Assembly (NCBI RefSeq): GCF_030268965.1
Contig: NZ_BSSE01000002.1
Location: 124,001 to 188,000 of the forward strand
Origin: Microtetraspora sp. NBRC 16547
GTDB taxonomy: Bacteria > Actinomycetota > Actinomycetes > Streptosporangiales > Streptosporangiaceae
Direction: 5' to 3'
DNA: 64,000 bases
Shown here one piece after another: positions 9,532 to 17,809 of this stretch (the first letter of the stretch is position 1; the number at the start of each line of letters is the position of its first letter). The position numbers and the translations under genes were made by a program. Under the pieces are notes generated by a model. The model was not told the DNA's origin, ran no database searches, and saw only the letters and a program-made list of their open reading frames with translations.

Positions 9532-11568
9532 GTGTCAAAGGTGACGGACCTCGTCAAGCGGCTCCTCGTGGGGCGTGCGCTTCGCAGCACGCAACTCCAC
9601 GATCAGCTGCTGCCCAAACGCATCGCACTTCCGGTTTTCGCCAGCGACGCACTCTCCTCCGTGGCGTACGCGCCGCAGGAAATCCTGGTGATCCTCTCGC
9701 TGGGCGGCGCCGCGTTCTACAGCTACAGCCCGTGGGTCGCCCTGGGCGTCGTCATGGTCATGCTGACCGTGGTCGCGTCCTACCGGCAGAACGTGCACGC
9801 CTATCCGAGCGGCGGCGGCGACTACGAGGTGGCGACCACCAACCTGGGACCGAGCGCCGGGCTCACCGTGGCGAGTGCGCTCCTGGTGGACTATGTGCTG
9901 ACGGTGGCCGTGTCTGTCGCCAACGGCGCCGACTACGTGGGTGCCACGGTGCCGTTCGTCGCGGAGAACCGGCCGCTGGTGGCGGTCGCGATCGTCGTGC
10001 TGCTGACGATCATGAACCTGCGCGGCATCCGTGAGTCGGGTACGGCCTTCGCGGTTCCGACGTACGCGTTCATGTTCGCCGTGATCGGCATGGTCCTGTG
10101 GGGCCTCTTCCGGCTGCTCGTGCTGGGCGACACGCTGCGTGCCCCGACGGCCGACTATCAGATCGTGGCGGAACAGGCCGACATCGCCGGGTTCGCGATG
10201 GCCTTCCTGGTGCTGCGCGCGTTCTCCTCCGGCTGCGCCGCGCTGACCGGCGTCGAGGCGATCAGCAACGGCGTGCCGGCGTTCCGGAAGCCCAAGAGCA
10301 AGAACGCCGCGACGACGCTGCTCATGATGGGTGTCATCGCGGTCGTCATGTTCAGCGGCATCATCTTCCTCGGCCTCAAGTCCGGGGTGAAGCTGACCGA
10401 GCCCTCGAACGTCGCCACGCACGTCCTCATCAACGGACAGCCGGCCGGGTCGGACTACTACCAGCAGCCGATCATCGCGCAGGTCGCGTCGGCCGTGTTC
10501 GGCGACGGGTCGATCTTCTTCGTCGCGATCGCCGCGGTGACCGCGCTCATCCTGTTCCTGGCCGCGAACACGGCGTTCAACGGCTTCCCCGTGCTCGCCT
10601 CGATCCTGGCCCAGGACCGCTACCTGCCGCGCCAGCTCCACACCCGCGGCGACCGGCTGGCGTTCAGCAACGGCATCATCCTGCTCGCAACGGGCGCCTG
10701 CCTGCTCATCTGGACGTTCCAGGCCGACGTGAGCAAGCTGCTCAACCTCTACATCCTCGGCGTGTTCGTGTCGTTCACGCTCAGCCAGATCGGCATGGTG
10801 CGGCACTGGACGCGGCACCTGAAGACCGAGACCGATCCCAAGACGCGCTTCCGCATGATGCGCTCCCGCGTCATCAACGGCTTCGGCGGCGTGATGACGG
10901 GCGTCGTCCTCGTCGTCGTCCTGATCACGAAGTTCACCCACGGCGCGTACATCGTCTGCATCGCCATGCCGGTGCTCTTCCTGATGATGAAGGCCATCCG
11001 GCACCACTACGACCGGGTCGCCGAGGAACTCGCCGCGCCCGAGGGCGAGATCGACGAGACGATGCTGCCCGCGCGCAACCACTCCATCGTGCTGGTGTCC
11101 AAGATCCACAAGCCGACGCTGCGCGCCCTCGCGTACGCCAGGGCCACCCGGCCGTCCACCCTGGAGGCCGTCACGGTGAGTGTGGACGCCGACGAGGCGG
11201 CCAAGCTCCAGGAGGAGTGGGACCAACGGGGCATCCCGGTGCCGTTGAAGATCCTCGACTCGCCCTACCGGGAGATCACCGGGCCGGTGCTCGACTACGT
11301 CAAGTCGCTGCGCCGTAGGTCGCCGCGTGACGTCGTGACCGTGTACATCCCCGAGTACGTCGTCGGCCGCTGGTGGGAGCATCTGCTCCACAACCAGAGC
11401 GCGCTGCGGCTCAAGGGGCGTCTGCTGTTCAAGCCCGGGGTCATGGTCACCAGCGTGCCGTGGCAGCTCGCCTCGTCCGACCGGCTCAAGGGCCGTCCGG
11501 AGGCGTTCGCGCCCGGCGCGGTCCGGCGGTCACACGCCGAGGTCAAGAACGACGAGATCAAAGCATGA
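9532..11568 (+). CDS. APC-superfamily permease, KimA-like potassium transporter
   Basis: A 678-residue membrane protein with about 12 helices and a C-terminal soluble domain of roughly 170 residues. The N-terminal signature LPVFASDALSSVAYAPQEIL and helix 3 PSGGGDYEVATTNLG are those of the KimA/YdaO branch of the APC superfamily, high-affinity K+/H+ symporters that bind c-di-AMP through their cytosolic tail in Bacillus. GTG start at 9532. Adjacency to two TrkA genes supports a potassium role; amino-acid transport is the alternative default annotation. The stop codon overlaps an upstream alternative ATG of the next gene. Confidence 0.85.
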   Translation: MSKVTDLVKRLLVGRALRSTQLHDQLLPKRIALPVFASDALSSVAYAPQEILVILSLGGAAFYSYSPWVALGVVMVMLTVVASYRQNVHAYPSGGGDYEVATTNLGPSAGLTVASALLVDYVLTVAVSVANGADYVGATVPFVAENRPLVAVAIVVLLTIMNLRGIRESGTAFAVPTYAFMFAVIGMVLWGLFRLLVLGDTLRAPTADYQIVAEQADIAGFAMAFLVLRAFSSGCAALTGVEAISNGVPAFRKPKSKNAATTLLMMGVIAVVMFSGIIFLGLKSGVKLTEPSNVATHVLINGQPAGSDYYQQPIIAQVASAVFGDGSIFFVAIAAVTALILFLAANTAFNGFPVLASILAQDRYLPRQLHTRGDRLAFSNGIILLATGACLLIWTFQADVSKLLNLYILGVFVSFTLSQIGMVRHWTRHLKTETDPKTRFRMMRSRVINGFGGVMTGVVLVVVLITKFTHGAYIVCIAMPVLFLMMKAIRHHYDRVAEELAAPEGEIDETMLPARNHSIVLVSKIHKPTLRALAYARATRPSTLEAVTVSVDADEAAKLQEEWDQRGIPVPLKILDSPYREITGPVLDYVKSLRRRSPRDVVTVYIPEYVVGRWWEHLLHNQSALRLKGRLLFKPGVMVTSVPWQLASSDRLKGRPEAFAPGAVRRSHAEVKNDEIKA

Positions 11569-11597
11569 TGCAGAACGAGAGCCGCGAGGGGAACACG

Positions 11598-12836
11598 ATG
11601 GCGATCGAGTTGACGGTGGGGCCGGTCGCGAACGGCGGCTGGTGCGTGGCCAGGCACGAGGGACGCGTCGTGTTCGTACGGCACGCGCTTCCCGGTGAGC
11701 GCGTGCTCGCGAAGATCACCGAGGAGACCGCGCGGTTCCTGCGCGCGGACGCGGTCGAGATTCTGGAGGCGTCGCCGGACCGGGTGACGCCGCCCTGCCC
11801 GTTCAGCGGCCCGGGGCGGTGCGGCGGCTGCGACTGGCAGCACGCGTCGCCCGAGGCCCAGCGCCGGCTGAAGGCGTCCGTCGTCGAGGAGCAGCTGCGC
11901 CGCCTCGCCGGCGTCGAACGCGAGGTGACCGTCGAGGAGGTGCCCGGCTCCGCCGGGGGCGGGCTCGGCTGGCGGACGCGGGTGCAGTTCGCCGCGGACC
12001 GGGACGGCTCCATCGGCCTGCGCCGCCACCGCTCGCACGACATCGAGCACGTCGACTGGTGCCCGATCGCCCATCCCGCGGTCGAGGAGGTCGGCGTGGA
12101 GGCGCTCACCTGGCCGGGGGCCGCCGCCGTCGAGGTCGTGGCGTCTTCGGGCGGTGACCGGGTCGTCATCGTCACCCCGAAGCCCGGCAGGAGGGTGTCC
12201 CTGCCCGACGTGGACGCCTCGATCCTGATCGACGAGGGCAAGCGCGGCACGCGCGCCGTGCGAGGCCAGGCGTCGATGACCGAACGCGTCGGCGACCGGG
12301 ACTTCCGGGTCACCGCCAGCGGCTTCTGGCAGGTGCATCCAGGCGCGGCCGCGACCCTGCTCGACACGGTGCTCGACTTCGCGCGGCCGAAGGCGGGGGA
12401 GTGGGCGCTCGACCTTTACTGCGGTGTCGGCCTGTTCGCCGCGGGTCTCGCCGAGGCGGTGGGCCCCGATGGTGCGGTGCTGGGCATCGAGTCGGATCCG
12501 CAGGCTGTGCAGGACGCGCGGTGGAATCTGCGGGACCTGCCGCAGGCCGGCGTCGAGCGGGGCAAGGTCGAGGAGGCGCTCGACCGGCTGGAGATCGAGC
12601 GGGCCGACCTTGTCGTGGTCGACCCGCCGAGGGCCGGACTCGGACGCTCTGTGGTGGACCGGGTGGCCACGCTGGACGCGCCTCGGATCGTCTACGTCTC
12701 CTGCGATCCCGCCACCATGTCGCGGGACATCGCGTGGTTCGCCCCGTACGGCTACCGCCTGGCGGACCTGAGGGCGTTCGACCAGTACCCCATGACCCAC
12801 CACGTGGAGTGCGTCGCGCTCCTGATCAAGGACTGA
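11598..12836 (+). CDS. TrmA/RlmD-family RNA m5U methyltransferase
   Basis: SAM-dependent methyltransferase forming 5-methyluridine in rRNA or tRNA. An N-terminal TRAM-like OB domain is followed by the iron-sulphur cluster cysteines C67, C75 and C78 (CPFSGPGRCGGCDWQH), the SAM motif ALDLYCGVGLFAAGLA, and the catalytic Cys369 in YVSCDPATM. The 412-aa start at 11598 has a GAGGGG ribosome site at 11586-11592. ATG 11565 overlaps the permease stop as ATGA and is an alternative, so the two genes are probably cotranscribed. Whether the substrate is 23S rRNA or tRNA cannot be decided from sequence. Confidence 0.92.
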   Translation: MAIELTVGPVANGGWCVARHEGRVVFVRHALPGERVLAKITEETARFLRADAVEILEASPDRVTPPCPFSGPGRCGGCDWQHASPEAQRRLKASVVEEQLRRLAGVEREVTVEEVPGSAGGGLGWRTRVQFAADRDGSIGLRRHRSHDIEHVDWCPIAHPAVEEVGVEALTWPGAAAVEVVASSGGDRVVIVTPKPGRRVSLPDVDASILIDEGKRGTRAVRGQASMTERVGDRDFRVTASGFWQVHPGAAATLLDTVLDFARPKAGEWALDLYCGVGLFAAGLAEAVGPDGAVLGIESDPQAVQDARWNLRDLPQAGVERGKVEEALDRLEIERADLVVVDPPRAGLGRSVVDRVATLDAPRIVYVSCDPATMSRDIAWFAPYGYRLADLRAFDQYPMTHHVECVALLIKD

Positions 12837-12854
12837 TCGATCGGCCGATGATCT

Positions 12855-12930
12855 TCGCGCGCTATTCCGCAAAGATCGCGAAATTTATAAACCAACCGCA
12901 AACAGTGATCAAAGTAGTGAAATAGGGACA
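12855..12930 (+). promoter_or_regulatory. AT-rich promoter region of the copper-storage gene
   Basis: In a genome this GC-rich, the stretch around AAATTTATAAACC and GTAGTGAAATAGGGAC stands out as AT-rich and lies 90-160 bp upstream of the cysteine-rich gene. A weak dyad TTCCGC...GCGAA (12869-12886 region) precedes it. No clear CsoR or CueR box was recognised. Promoter identity is inferred from composition only. Confidence 0.4.
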
Positions 12931-13017
12931 TCTCGGCACCTGAGACGGGGAATCCAATCTCCTGCACGCCATCCGACGCGGCCCGGCGACCGGGCGGTCA
13001 CGACCACGGGGGGAAGC

Positions 13018-13377
13018 ATGAAGCAGGAGAAGAAGATCACGCCTGAGATGCAGAAATGCATCGACAGGTGCATGGAGGTCCACAGCATCTGCGAGCAGAC
13101 CATGACGCACTGTCTCCAGCAGGGCGGCAAGCACGCCGACATGGCGATGATGGGCGCCCTGATGGACTGCTCCGACATGACCCGCATGTGCGGCGACATG
13201 ATGATGCGCCAGTCGCCGATGGCCATGGACCTGGCCGCGATGTGCGCCCAGGCCGCGGACAGGTGTGCCGAGATGGCCACGAGCGTGGGCGGCGGTGACC
13301 CCATGATGAAGAAGTGCGCGGACGCGTGCCGCGAGTTCTCGCGGACGGCCCGCGCGGTGGCCCCGGCCCGCGCCTGA
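13018..13377 (+). CDS. four-helix-bundle copper-storage protein (Csp-like)
   Basis: A 119-residue protein with ten cysteines (C14, 18, 25, 32, 51, 58, 76, 83, 100, 104) arranged in CxxxC/CxxxxxxC spacing along predicted helices, plus 19 methionines. This is the Csp/DUF326 pattern, in which cysteines lining a four-helix bundle store many Cu(I) ions. There is no signal peptide or Tat motif, so it resembles cytosolic Csp3 rather than exported Csp1. A GGGGGGAAG ribosome site precedes the ATG. No copper ATPase or CsoR gene is adjacent. The stop codon sits one base from a mobile repeat. Confidence 0.88.
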   Translation: MKQEKKITPEMQKCIDRCMEVHSICEQTMTHCLQQGGKHADMAMMGALMDCSDMTRMCGDMMMRQSPMAMDLAAMCAQAADRCAEMATSVGGGDPMMKKCADACREFSRTARAVAPARA

Positions 13378-13378
13378 C

Positions 13379-13537
13379 CTAGCGCCGTGACCGGCAAGGT
13401 TTGCCCGGAAGGAGCGGTGTCCAGGGCGGTGCATCGCAAGGCGGAGGAGGAGCTCGTAGCGGAGCAGCCGATCCCGCCGGGGGCGGAGGTGCCGTCCTGG
13501 GCGACGCGACGGGGCAAAGATTGACGGGAGGGGCTAG
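13379..13537. mobile_element. MITE-like inverted-repeat element, copy 1
   Basis: A 159-bp non-coding element bounded by CTAG at both ends. Its near-terminal arms are CCGGCAAGGTTTGCCC (13391-13406) and GGGCAAAGATTGACGG (13512-13527), inverted repeats matching at 13 of 16 positions. Long blocks are shared with the second copy at 24972, notably from GAAGGAGCGG through GCATCGCAAGGCGGAGGAGG, and the right-hand TGGGCGACGCGACGG. No transposase is encoded. The CTAG edges could be a target duplication of the IS5 YTAR type. It abuts the stop codon of the copper-storage gene. Confidence 0.75.
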
Positions 13538-13540
13538 CCA

Positions 13541-13575
13541 CGACACCCCGCTCCGCCGTCCGGAGCGGGGTGTCG
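13541..13575. terminator. strong hairpin terminator
   Basis: A perfect 15-bp stem, CGACACCCCGCTCCG (13541-13555) with CGGAGCGGGGTGTCG (13561-13575), around a 5-nt loop. It lies between the copper-storage gene with its MITE and the convergent PPOX gene, and can serve both. Confidence 0.85.
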
Positions 13576-13613
13576 CTCGTTCCGGGATGGGGGCCGCGTG
13601 GGTCAGGAGCGGG

Positions 13614-14015
13614 TCAGGAGGACGACCAGGAACGCCAGGCGGTGACCTGAATCAGGATGACGGGGCCGGTGGGCGGCCGCTCCCGATACTGGGCGTACTT
13701 CCCGGCCAGCGCGGCCAGCGCGGGGGCGCGCTCCCCGTCGTTCTCGACGATCGTGGCGTACCCGTCCGCCCGGACCCACCACAGCTCGTCCCAGTCGTCG
13801 GCGTAGTGGTCGGCCAGCACGCACACGTTCGGGTTCTCCCGGATGTCGCGGATCCGGCGCAGGTTCGTGGTGGTCTTCGGCTTGTGGTCGACGGCCGTGG
13901 CGATGGTGTCGCCGTAGAGGGCGAACGTGACGGGCACGAGATGGGGGATCCCGGCCCCGCTCACCGTGGCGAGCCTGGCCACCCGCGCATCGCCCAGCAA
14001 CCGCCGTGCGTCCAT
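13614..14015 (-). CDS. PPOX-class F420-dependent oxidoreductase
   Basis: A 133-residue split-barrel flavin/deazaflavin protein of the TIGR03668 type: N-terminal LGDARVARLATVSGAGIPHLVPVTFAL, the central KPKTTTNLRRIRDIRENPNVCVLADHY and a closing WWVRADGYATIVENDGER. Members bind coenzyme F420 (or FMN) and reduce small metabolites; the substrate is unknown. It ends 38 bp from a strong bidirectional hairpin. The next gene, on the same strand, is 27 bp upstream, so they may share a transcript. A second F420-type enzyme lies 1.2 kb away. Confidence 0.88.
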   Translation of the reverse strand: MDARRLLGDARVARLATVSGAGIPHLVPVTFALYGDTIATAVDHKPKTTTNLRRIRDIRENPNVCVLADHYADDWDELWWVRADGYATIVENDGERAPALAALAGKYAQYRERPPTGPVILIQVTAWRSWSSS

Positions 14016-14042
14016 ATCCTCATTGAAGCAGCGGCGGAACGA

Positions 14043-15131
14043 TCACGGCCGGGTGGCGCCCAGGATCCGGCTGACCTCGTCGCTGGGCGGGGCGCCGCGG
14101 ACCGACACCCAGGCCAGGCCGTTCCGCATGCGGAAGGCGGCCAGCCGCCGCGCCTGGCCGGGGCCGAGGTCCTGCGGGGCGGCCAGCACCGGCGTGAGCC
14201 CCATCCGCTGCCAGGCCGGCCCGTCGGCCACGCCCAGCGCGTACGGGAACTGGGCATGGGCGGCCCTGGCCGCGGTCGCCAGCCGGTGCAGGTTGCCGGG
14301 CACGCCCGGCTGGAAGGGGACGAGTAGGTTGACCGCGCGGATGTCGACGCCCGCGGCGCGTACGGTGCGCAGCATGGCGCTGTCGGATGCGGAGAGGCCG
14401 GACTCCGAGGCGGGGAGGGTGAAGGTGACGGTGAGCGCGCGGCCGCTCGCCGCGGCCTCCCGCTGCAGCACGCTGAGCGCGGCAGCGCGTCGCCCGGTCG
14501 CCGCCGGATCGGTCGAGTCGCGGATCTCGAAGTCGATGACGGCGGGGGCGAAGGAGCCGATCACCCGTCGGTAGGCCGCCAGCAGACGGTCAAGGTCCGG
14601 GCAGGTGGCCGCCAGCTCGCGGGCCGAGGGCCCGCCGAACGCGAGGCCGGCGTCCCCGCCCCGCGCCCGGAGGGAACCGATGCGGTTGGCGATGGGGTTC
14701 CTGCCCTGCTCGGTGATCCCGCCCCAGCGTGGGGTGCAGCCGTCCGGCCCGGCGGCGAGGTGGCCGATGGTGTACCAGCCGGCGCCGGTGCGGCGGGCGG
14801 TCCCGGCCAGGTCGAACTCGGGATCCCGCACGGCGTCCACGAAGACGACGTAACCGGAGGGGCTGCCGCTCCGCACTGCCACCGGGACCGGCCCGGACGG
14901 CTCCGGCGTGCGCAACGCGACCGGGGATCCGGCGATCACACCCGGCCTGGGGGACGTCGCGCTCGGTTCCGGGGATGGTGCGGAGGTGGTGGCGGACCAG
15001 TCCGGGCGCACCTGCGCGGGCAGCAGGCAGAGGGCGTATCCGGTGGCGGCGATCAAGGCGGTCGCGGCCAGGGCCACCAGGGACCGCGGAGGTGTTCCAG
15101 GCTCGCGCTCCCGCCGTGCAGAATCCACCAC
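14043..15131 (-). CDS. putative exported GH18-like (chitinase-fold) protein
   Basis: A 362-residue protein with an N-terminal membrane anchor or signal (SLVALAATALIAATGYALCLL), a Ser/Pro-rich linker (residues about 45-85) and a TIM-barrel-like domain. AVIDFEIRDS resembles the catalytic strand of GH18 chitinase-like proteins, but a full DxxDxDxE is not present, so activity is doubtful. Other barrel elements are GYVVFVDAVRDPEFDL and VDIRAVNLLVPFQPG. The GTG start at 15131 faces the divergent LLM gene. Function is unknown; a carbohydrate-binding or degenerate hydrolase role is my inference. Confidence 0.6.
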   Translation of the reverse strand: MVDSARREREPGTPPRSLVALAATALIAATGYALCLLPAQVRPDWSATTSAPSPEPSATSPRPGVIAGSPVALRTPEPSGPVPVAVRSGSPSGYVVFVDAVRDPEFDLAGTARRTGAGWYTIGHLAAGPDGCTPRWGGITEQGRNPIANRIGSLRARGGDAGLAFGGPSARELAATCPDLDRLLAAYRRVIGSFAPAVIDFEIRDSTDPAATGRRAAALSVLQREAAASGRALTVTFTLPASESGLSASDSAMLRTVRAAGVDIRAVNLLVPFQPGVPGNLHRLATAARAAHAQFPYALGVADGPAWQRMGLTPVLAAPQDLGPGQARRLAAFRMRNGLAWVSVRGAPPSDEVSRILGATRP

Positions 15132-15222
15132 TCACCACCCTGAGTCATTCCGTGGCTACATTGCGCGCATGATGCATGGACTTTATCAACCGCACCCGGA
15201 TGGCCGGGGAGATAATGACCGG

Positions 15223-16140
15223 ATGAAGCTGAGGATCTTCACCGAGCCGCAAGAGGGCGCCACGTACGATGATCTGCTCGCGGTGGCGCAGGCCACGGAG
15301 AGGCTGGGATTCGACGCGTTCTTCCGCTCCGACCACTACCTGCGGATCGGCGCCGGCGACCCCGGCCCCGGTTCGACGGACGCCTGGGTGACCCTCGCGG
15401 GCCTGGCCAGGGAGACGTCGCGCATCCGGCTGGGCACTCTGGTCACGCCGGTGACCTTCCGGCTCCCGGGCCCGCTCGCCATCAGCGTCGCGCAGGTCGA
15501 CCAGATGAGCGGCGGCAGGGTCGAGCTCGGTCTGGGCACGGGCTGGTTCGACGCCGAGCACAGCGCCTACGGCATCCCGTTCCCGCCGGTGGGCGAGCGG
15601 TTCGAGCGGCTCGAGGAGCAGCTTGAGATCATCACCGGTCTCTGGGAAACGGCCAAGCCGTACTCGTTCGCGGGCGCGCACTACCGGGTGCAGGAGTCTC
15701 CGGCGCTTCCCAAGCCGGTCCAGCGGCCCCGGCCGCCGATCATCATCGGCGGTGGCGGCCCCCGCCGTACGCCCAGGCTGGCCGCGCGGTTCGCGGACGA
15801 GTTCAACCTGCCGTTCGGGACGCTGGACGCGACCCGGCAGGCATTCGGGCGGGTGCGCGAGGCGTGCGAGGCCGCCGGGCGGGAGTCGATGGTGTACTCC
15901 GCCGCGCAGACCGTGTGCGTGGGCAGGGACGAGGCCGAGATCGCCCGTCGCGCCGCGACGATCGGCCAGGATGTCGCGTCGTTGCGTGCGGGCGGCCTCG
16001 CCGGAACGCCCGCCGAGGTCATGGAGAAGATCGGCAGGTTCGCGGAGATCGGCGCGGAGCGGATCTACCTCCAGGTCATGGATCTGGCCGACCTCGACCA
16101 CCTCGAACTGATCGCCGCAGAGGTCATGCCGCACGTGTGA
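15223..16140 (+). CDS. LLM-class F420-dependent oxidoreductase
   Basis: A 305-residue luciferase-like TIM barrel. The visible family sequence includes RLGFDAFFRSDHYL, IRLGTLVTPVTFRLPGPLA, GRVELGLGTGWFDAEH and the loop RPPIIIGGGGPRRTPRLAARFADEFN. It is expected to use reduced F420 to oxidise or reduce an unknown small molecule. The frame is open well upstream, but ATG 15223 (MKLRIFTEP) is the conserved start. Transcribed divergently from the GH18-like gene. No substrate clue exists in the neighbourhood. Confidence 0.9.
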   Translation: MKLRIFTEPQEGATYDDLLAVAQATERLGFDAFFRSDHYLRIGAGDPGPGSTDAWVTLAGLARETSRIRLGTLVTPVTFRLPGPLAISVAQVDQMSGGRVELGLGTGWFDAEHSAYGIPFPPVGERFERLEEQLEIITGLWETAKPYSFAGAHYRVQESPALPKPVQRPRPPIIIGGGGPRRTPRLAARFADEFNLPFGTLDATRQAFGRVREACEAAGRESMVYSAAQTVCVGRDEAEIARRAATIGQDVASLRAGGLAGTPAEVMEKIGRFAEIGAERIYLQVMDLADLDHLELIAAEVMPHV

Positions 16141-16267
16141 GCGTCACCGAGGTCGTGCTTCGCGTGTGATCGCCGTCGGCCCCGGTCGGCGTCGGCAGAG
16201 GGCGTGGGCGTCGCGGTTCGCCGGGAATTGGGTGGAAGGTCGGGAGACCGTGCGGAATGCTTGATCC

Positions 16268-17809
16268 GTGCTTCTCGCGATCTCTACCGTTTCCTCCGTG
16301 ACGTCCCGTCCGGCGACCGATCTCGGCTTCCTCCTGCACAAGCACCCCGAACGGGTGCAGGAGTTCGCCCAGTCGTTCGGCACGGCGCGCGTCTTCTACC
16401 CGGAGGCGACGGAGCGGCGCTGCACGGCGGCCCTGCTGCTGGACGTCGATCCGGTCCGGCTCGCGCGTTCGCGCGGCAAGACCTCGCCGGACTTCAGCCT
16501 GGGGCAGTACGTCAACGATCGACCCTACGCGGCGTCGTCGCTGCTCGCCGTGGCGCTCGCGGACGTCTTCCGGACGGCCAGGACGGGGCGCTGCGACGCC
16601 CGGCCCGAGCTGGCGGCGGGACCGATGCCCCTGGAGATCCTCCTGCCCGCGCTGCCGTGCCGCGGCGGCGCCGCGCTCGCCCACCGGCTGTTCGAGCCGC
16701 TCGGATGGGAGGTGGAGGCGACCGCCGTCCCCCTCGACGAGGGATTCCCCGAGTGGGGCGACTCCCGGTACGTACGGCTGTCGCTGCGGGGTGAGGTGCG
16801 GCTCGCCGACGCGCTCAACCAGCTGTACGTGCTGCTGCCGGTGCTGGACGACGCCAAGCACTACTGGCTGGCGGGCGACGAGGTGGACAAGCTCGTCCGC
16901 GCGGGTGAGGGCTGGCTGGCCGTGCATCCCGAGAAGGGCCTGATCACCCGGCGGTACCTCGGCCGTCGCAGGGCGCTGGAGCGGACGGCCTTCGCCCGGC
17001 TGGCCGAGCTGGGTGACGACGTCGAGGAGGCCCTGGAGCCGCCCGTGGAGGAGGAGCTCACTCCCGACCAGCCTGCCGGGTCCGGGTCCGGGTCCGGGTC
17101 CGGGTCCGGGTCTGAGCCCGCGGTCACGCCTGTGTCCGACCCCGCGACTGGGCCGGAGGGCGGTCGCGTCCCCCTCAACGTGCTGCGGAGGGACGCCGTC
17201 GTCGCCGTTCTCGAGGAACTCGGCGCGCGTACGGTGATCGACCTCGGGTGCGGGTCCGGCCAACTGCTCTCCGCGCTGCTGGTCCGGCCGTCCTTCGCCA
17301 GGATCGCGGGCACCGACGTGTCCACGCAGGCGCTCGCCATCGCCGCGCGCAAGCTCAAGCTGGACCGGATGCCGGACGCGAAACGGGCCCGCCTGGAGCT
17401 GTTCCAGGGCGCGCTGACCTACGCCGACCCACGGTTCGCGGGGTACGACGCCGCGGTTCTCATGGAGGTGATCGAGCACGTCGATCCGCCCCGGCTGCGC
17501 GCGCTGGAACGGGTCGTCTTCGGTACGGCCAAGCCCGCGCACGTCGTCGTGACCACGCCCAACTCGGAGTACAACGTGCGCTACGACTTCCTGGGCGAAG
17601 CCCATGGCAGGGGCCGGGCGATGCGCCACCCGGACCACCGGTTCGAGTGGACCCGGGCCGAGTTCGCCGCCTGGGCCTCGGCGGTGGCAGGCCGGTACGG
17701 ATATCACGTCGCGCTCAGGCCGGTGGGGGAGGACGACTCGGAGATCGGGCCGCCCACCCAGATGGCGGTGTTCAGCGTGACGGCGGAGAGGAGCGAGGGC
17801 GATGGTTGA
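16268..17809 (+). CDS. hen1: Hen1 RNA 3'-terminal ribose 2'-O-methyltransferase
   Basis: A 513-residue bacterial Hen1. The N-terminal domain (residues 1-250) is the Pnkp-partner domain that activates the ligase, and the C-terminal half is the Mn2+-dependent methyltransferase. Methyltransferase landmarks are VIDLGCGSGQLLSALL for SAM, and the metal ligands in MEVIEHVDPPRLRALE with a following MRHPDHRFEW. It marks the 3' end of the 5' RNA fragment at a break so that a repaired RNA resists re-cleavage. The two halves are joined by a Gly-Ser repeat linker. GTG start; overlaps pnkp by 8 nt. Confidence 0.96.
   Translation: MLLAISTVSSVTSRPATDLGFLLHKHPERVQEFAQSFGTARVFYPEATERRCTAALLLDVDPVRLARSRGKTSPDFSLGQYVNDRPYAASSLLAVALADVFRTARTGRCDARPELAAGPMPLEILLPALPCRGGAALAHRLFEPLGWEVEATAVPLDEGFPEWGDSRYVRLSLRGEVRLADALNQLYVLLPVLDDAKHYWLAGDEVDKLVRAGEGWLAVHPEKGLITRRYLGRRRALERTAFARLAELGDDVEEALEPPVEEELTPDQPAGSGSGSGSGSGSEPAVTPVSDPATGPEGGRVPLNVLRRDAVVAVLEELGARTVIDLGCGSGQLLSALLVRPSFARIAGTDVSTQALAIAARKLKLDRMPDAKRARLELFQGALTYADPRFAGYDAAVLMEVIEHVDPPRLRALERVVFGTAKPAHVVVTTPNSEYNVRYDFLGEAHGRGRAMRHPDHRFEWTRAEFAAWASAVAGRYGYHVALRPVGEDDSEIGPPTQMAVFSVTAERSEGDG
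17078..17113 (+). repeat. hexanucleotide repeat encoding the Hen1 Gly-Ser linker
   Basis: Six GGGTCC-type hexamers in a row (the last is GGGTCT) encode GSGSGSGSGSGS between the N- and C-terminal halves of Hen1. As an in-frame microsatellite it can change linker length by slippage without breaking the frame. Confidence 0.9.

Noticed and set aside
12862-13434. Frame starting HRPGHRSFRANLAG in MITE copy 1
   Set aside because: The repeated peptide is just the translation of the mobile repeat; the rest is antisense to the copper-storage gene.
14043-15131. Active chitinase call for the GH18-like protein
   Set aside because: The full DxxDxDxE catalytic signature is missing, so only a fold-level similarity is stated.
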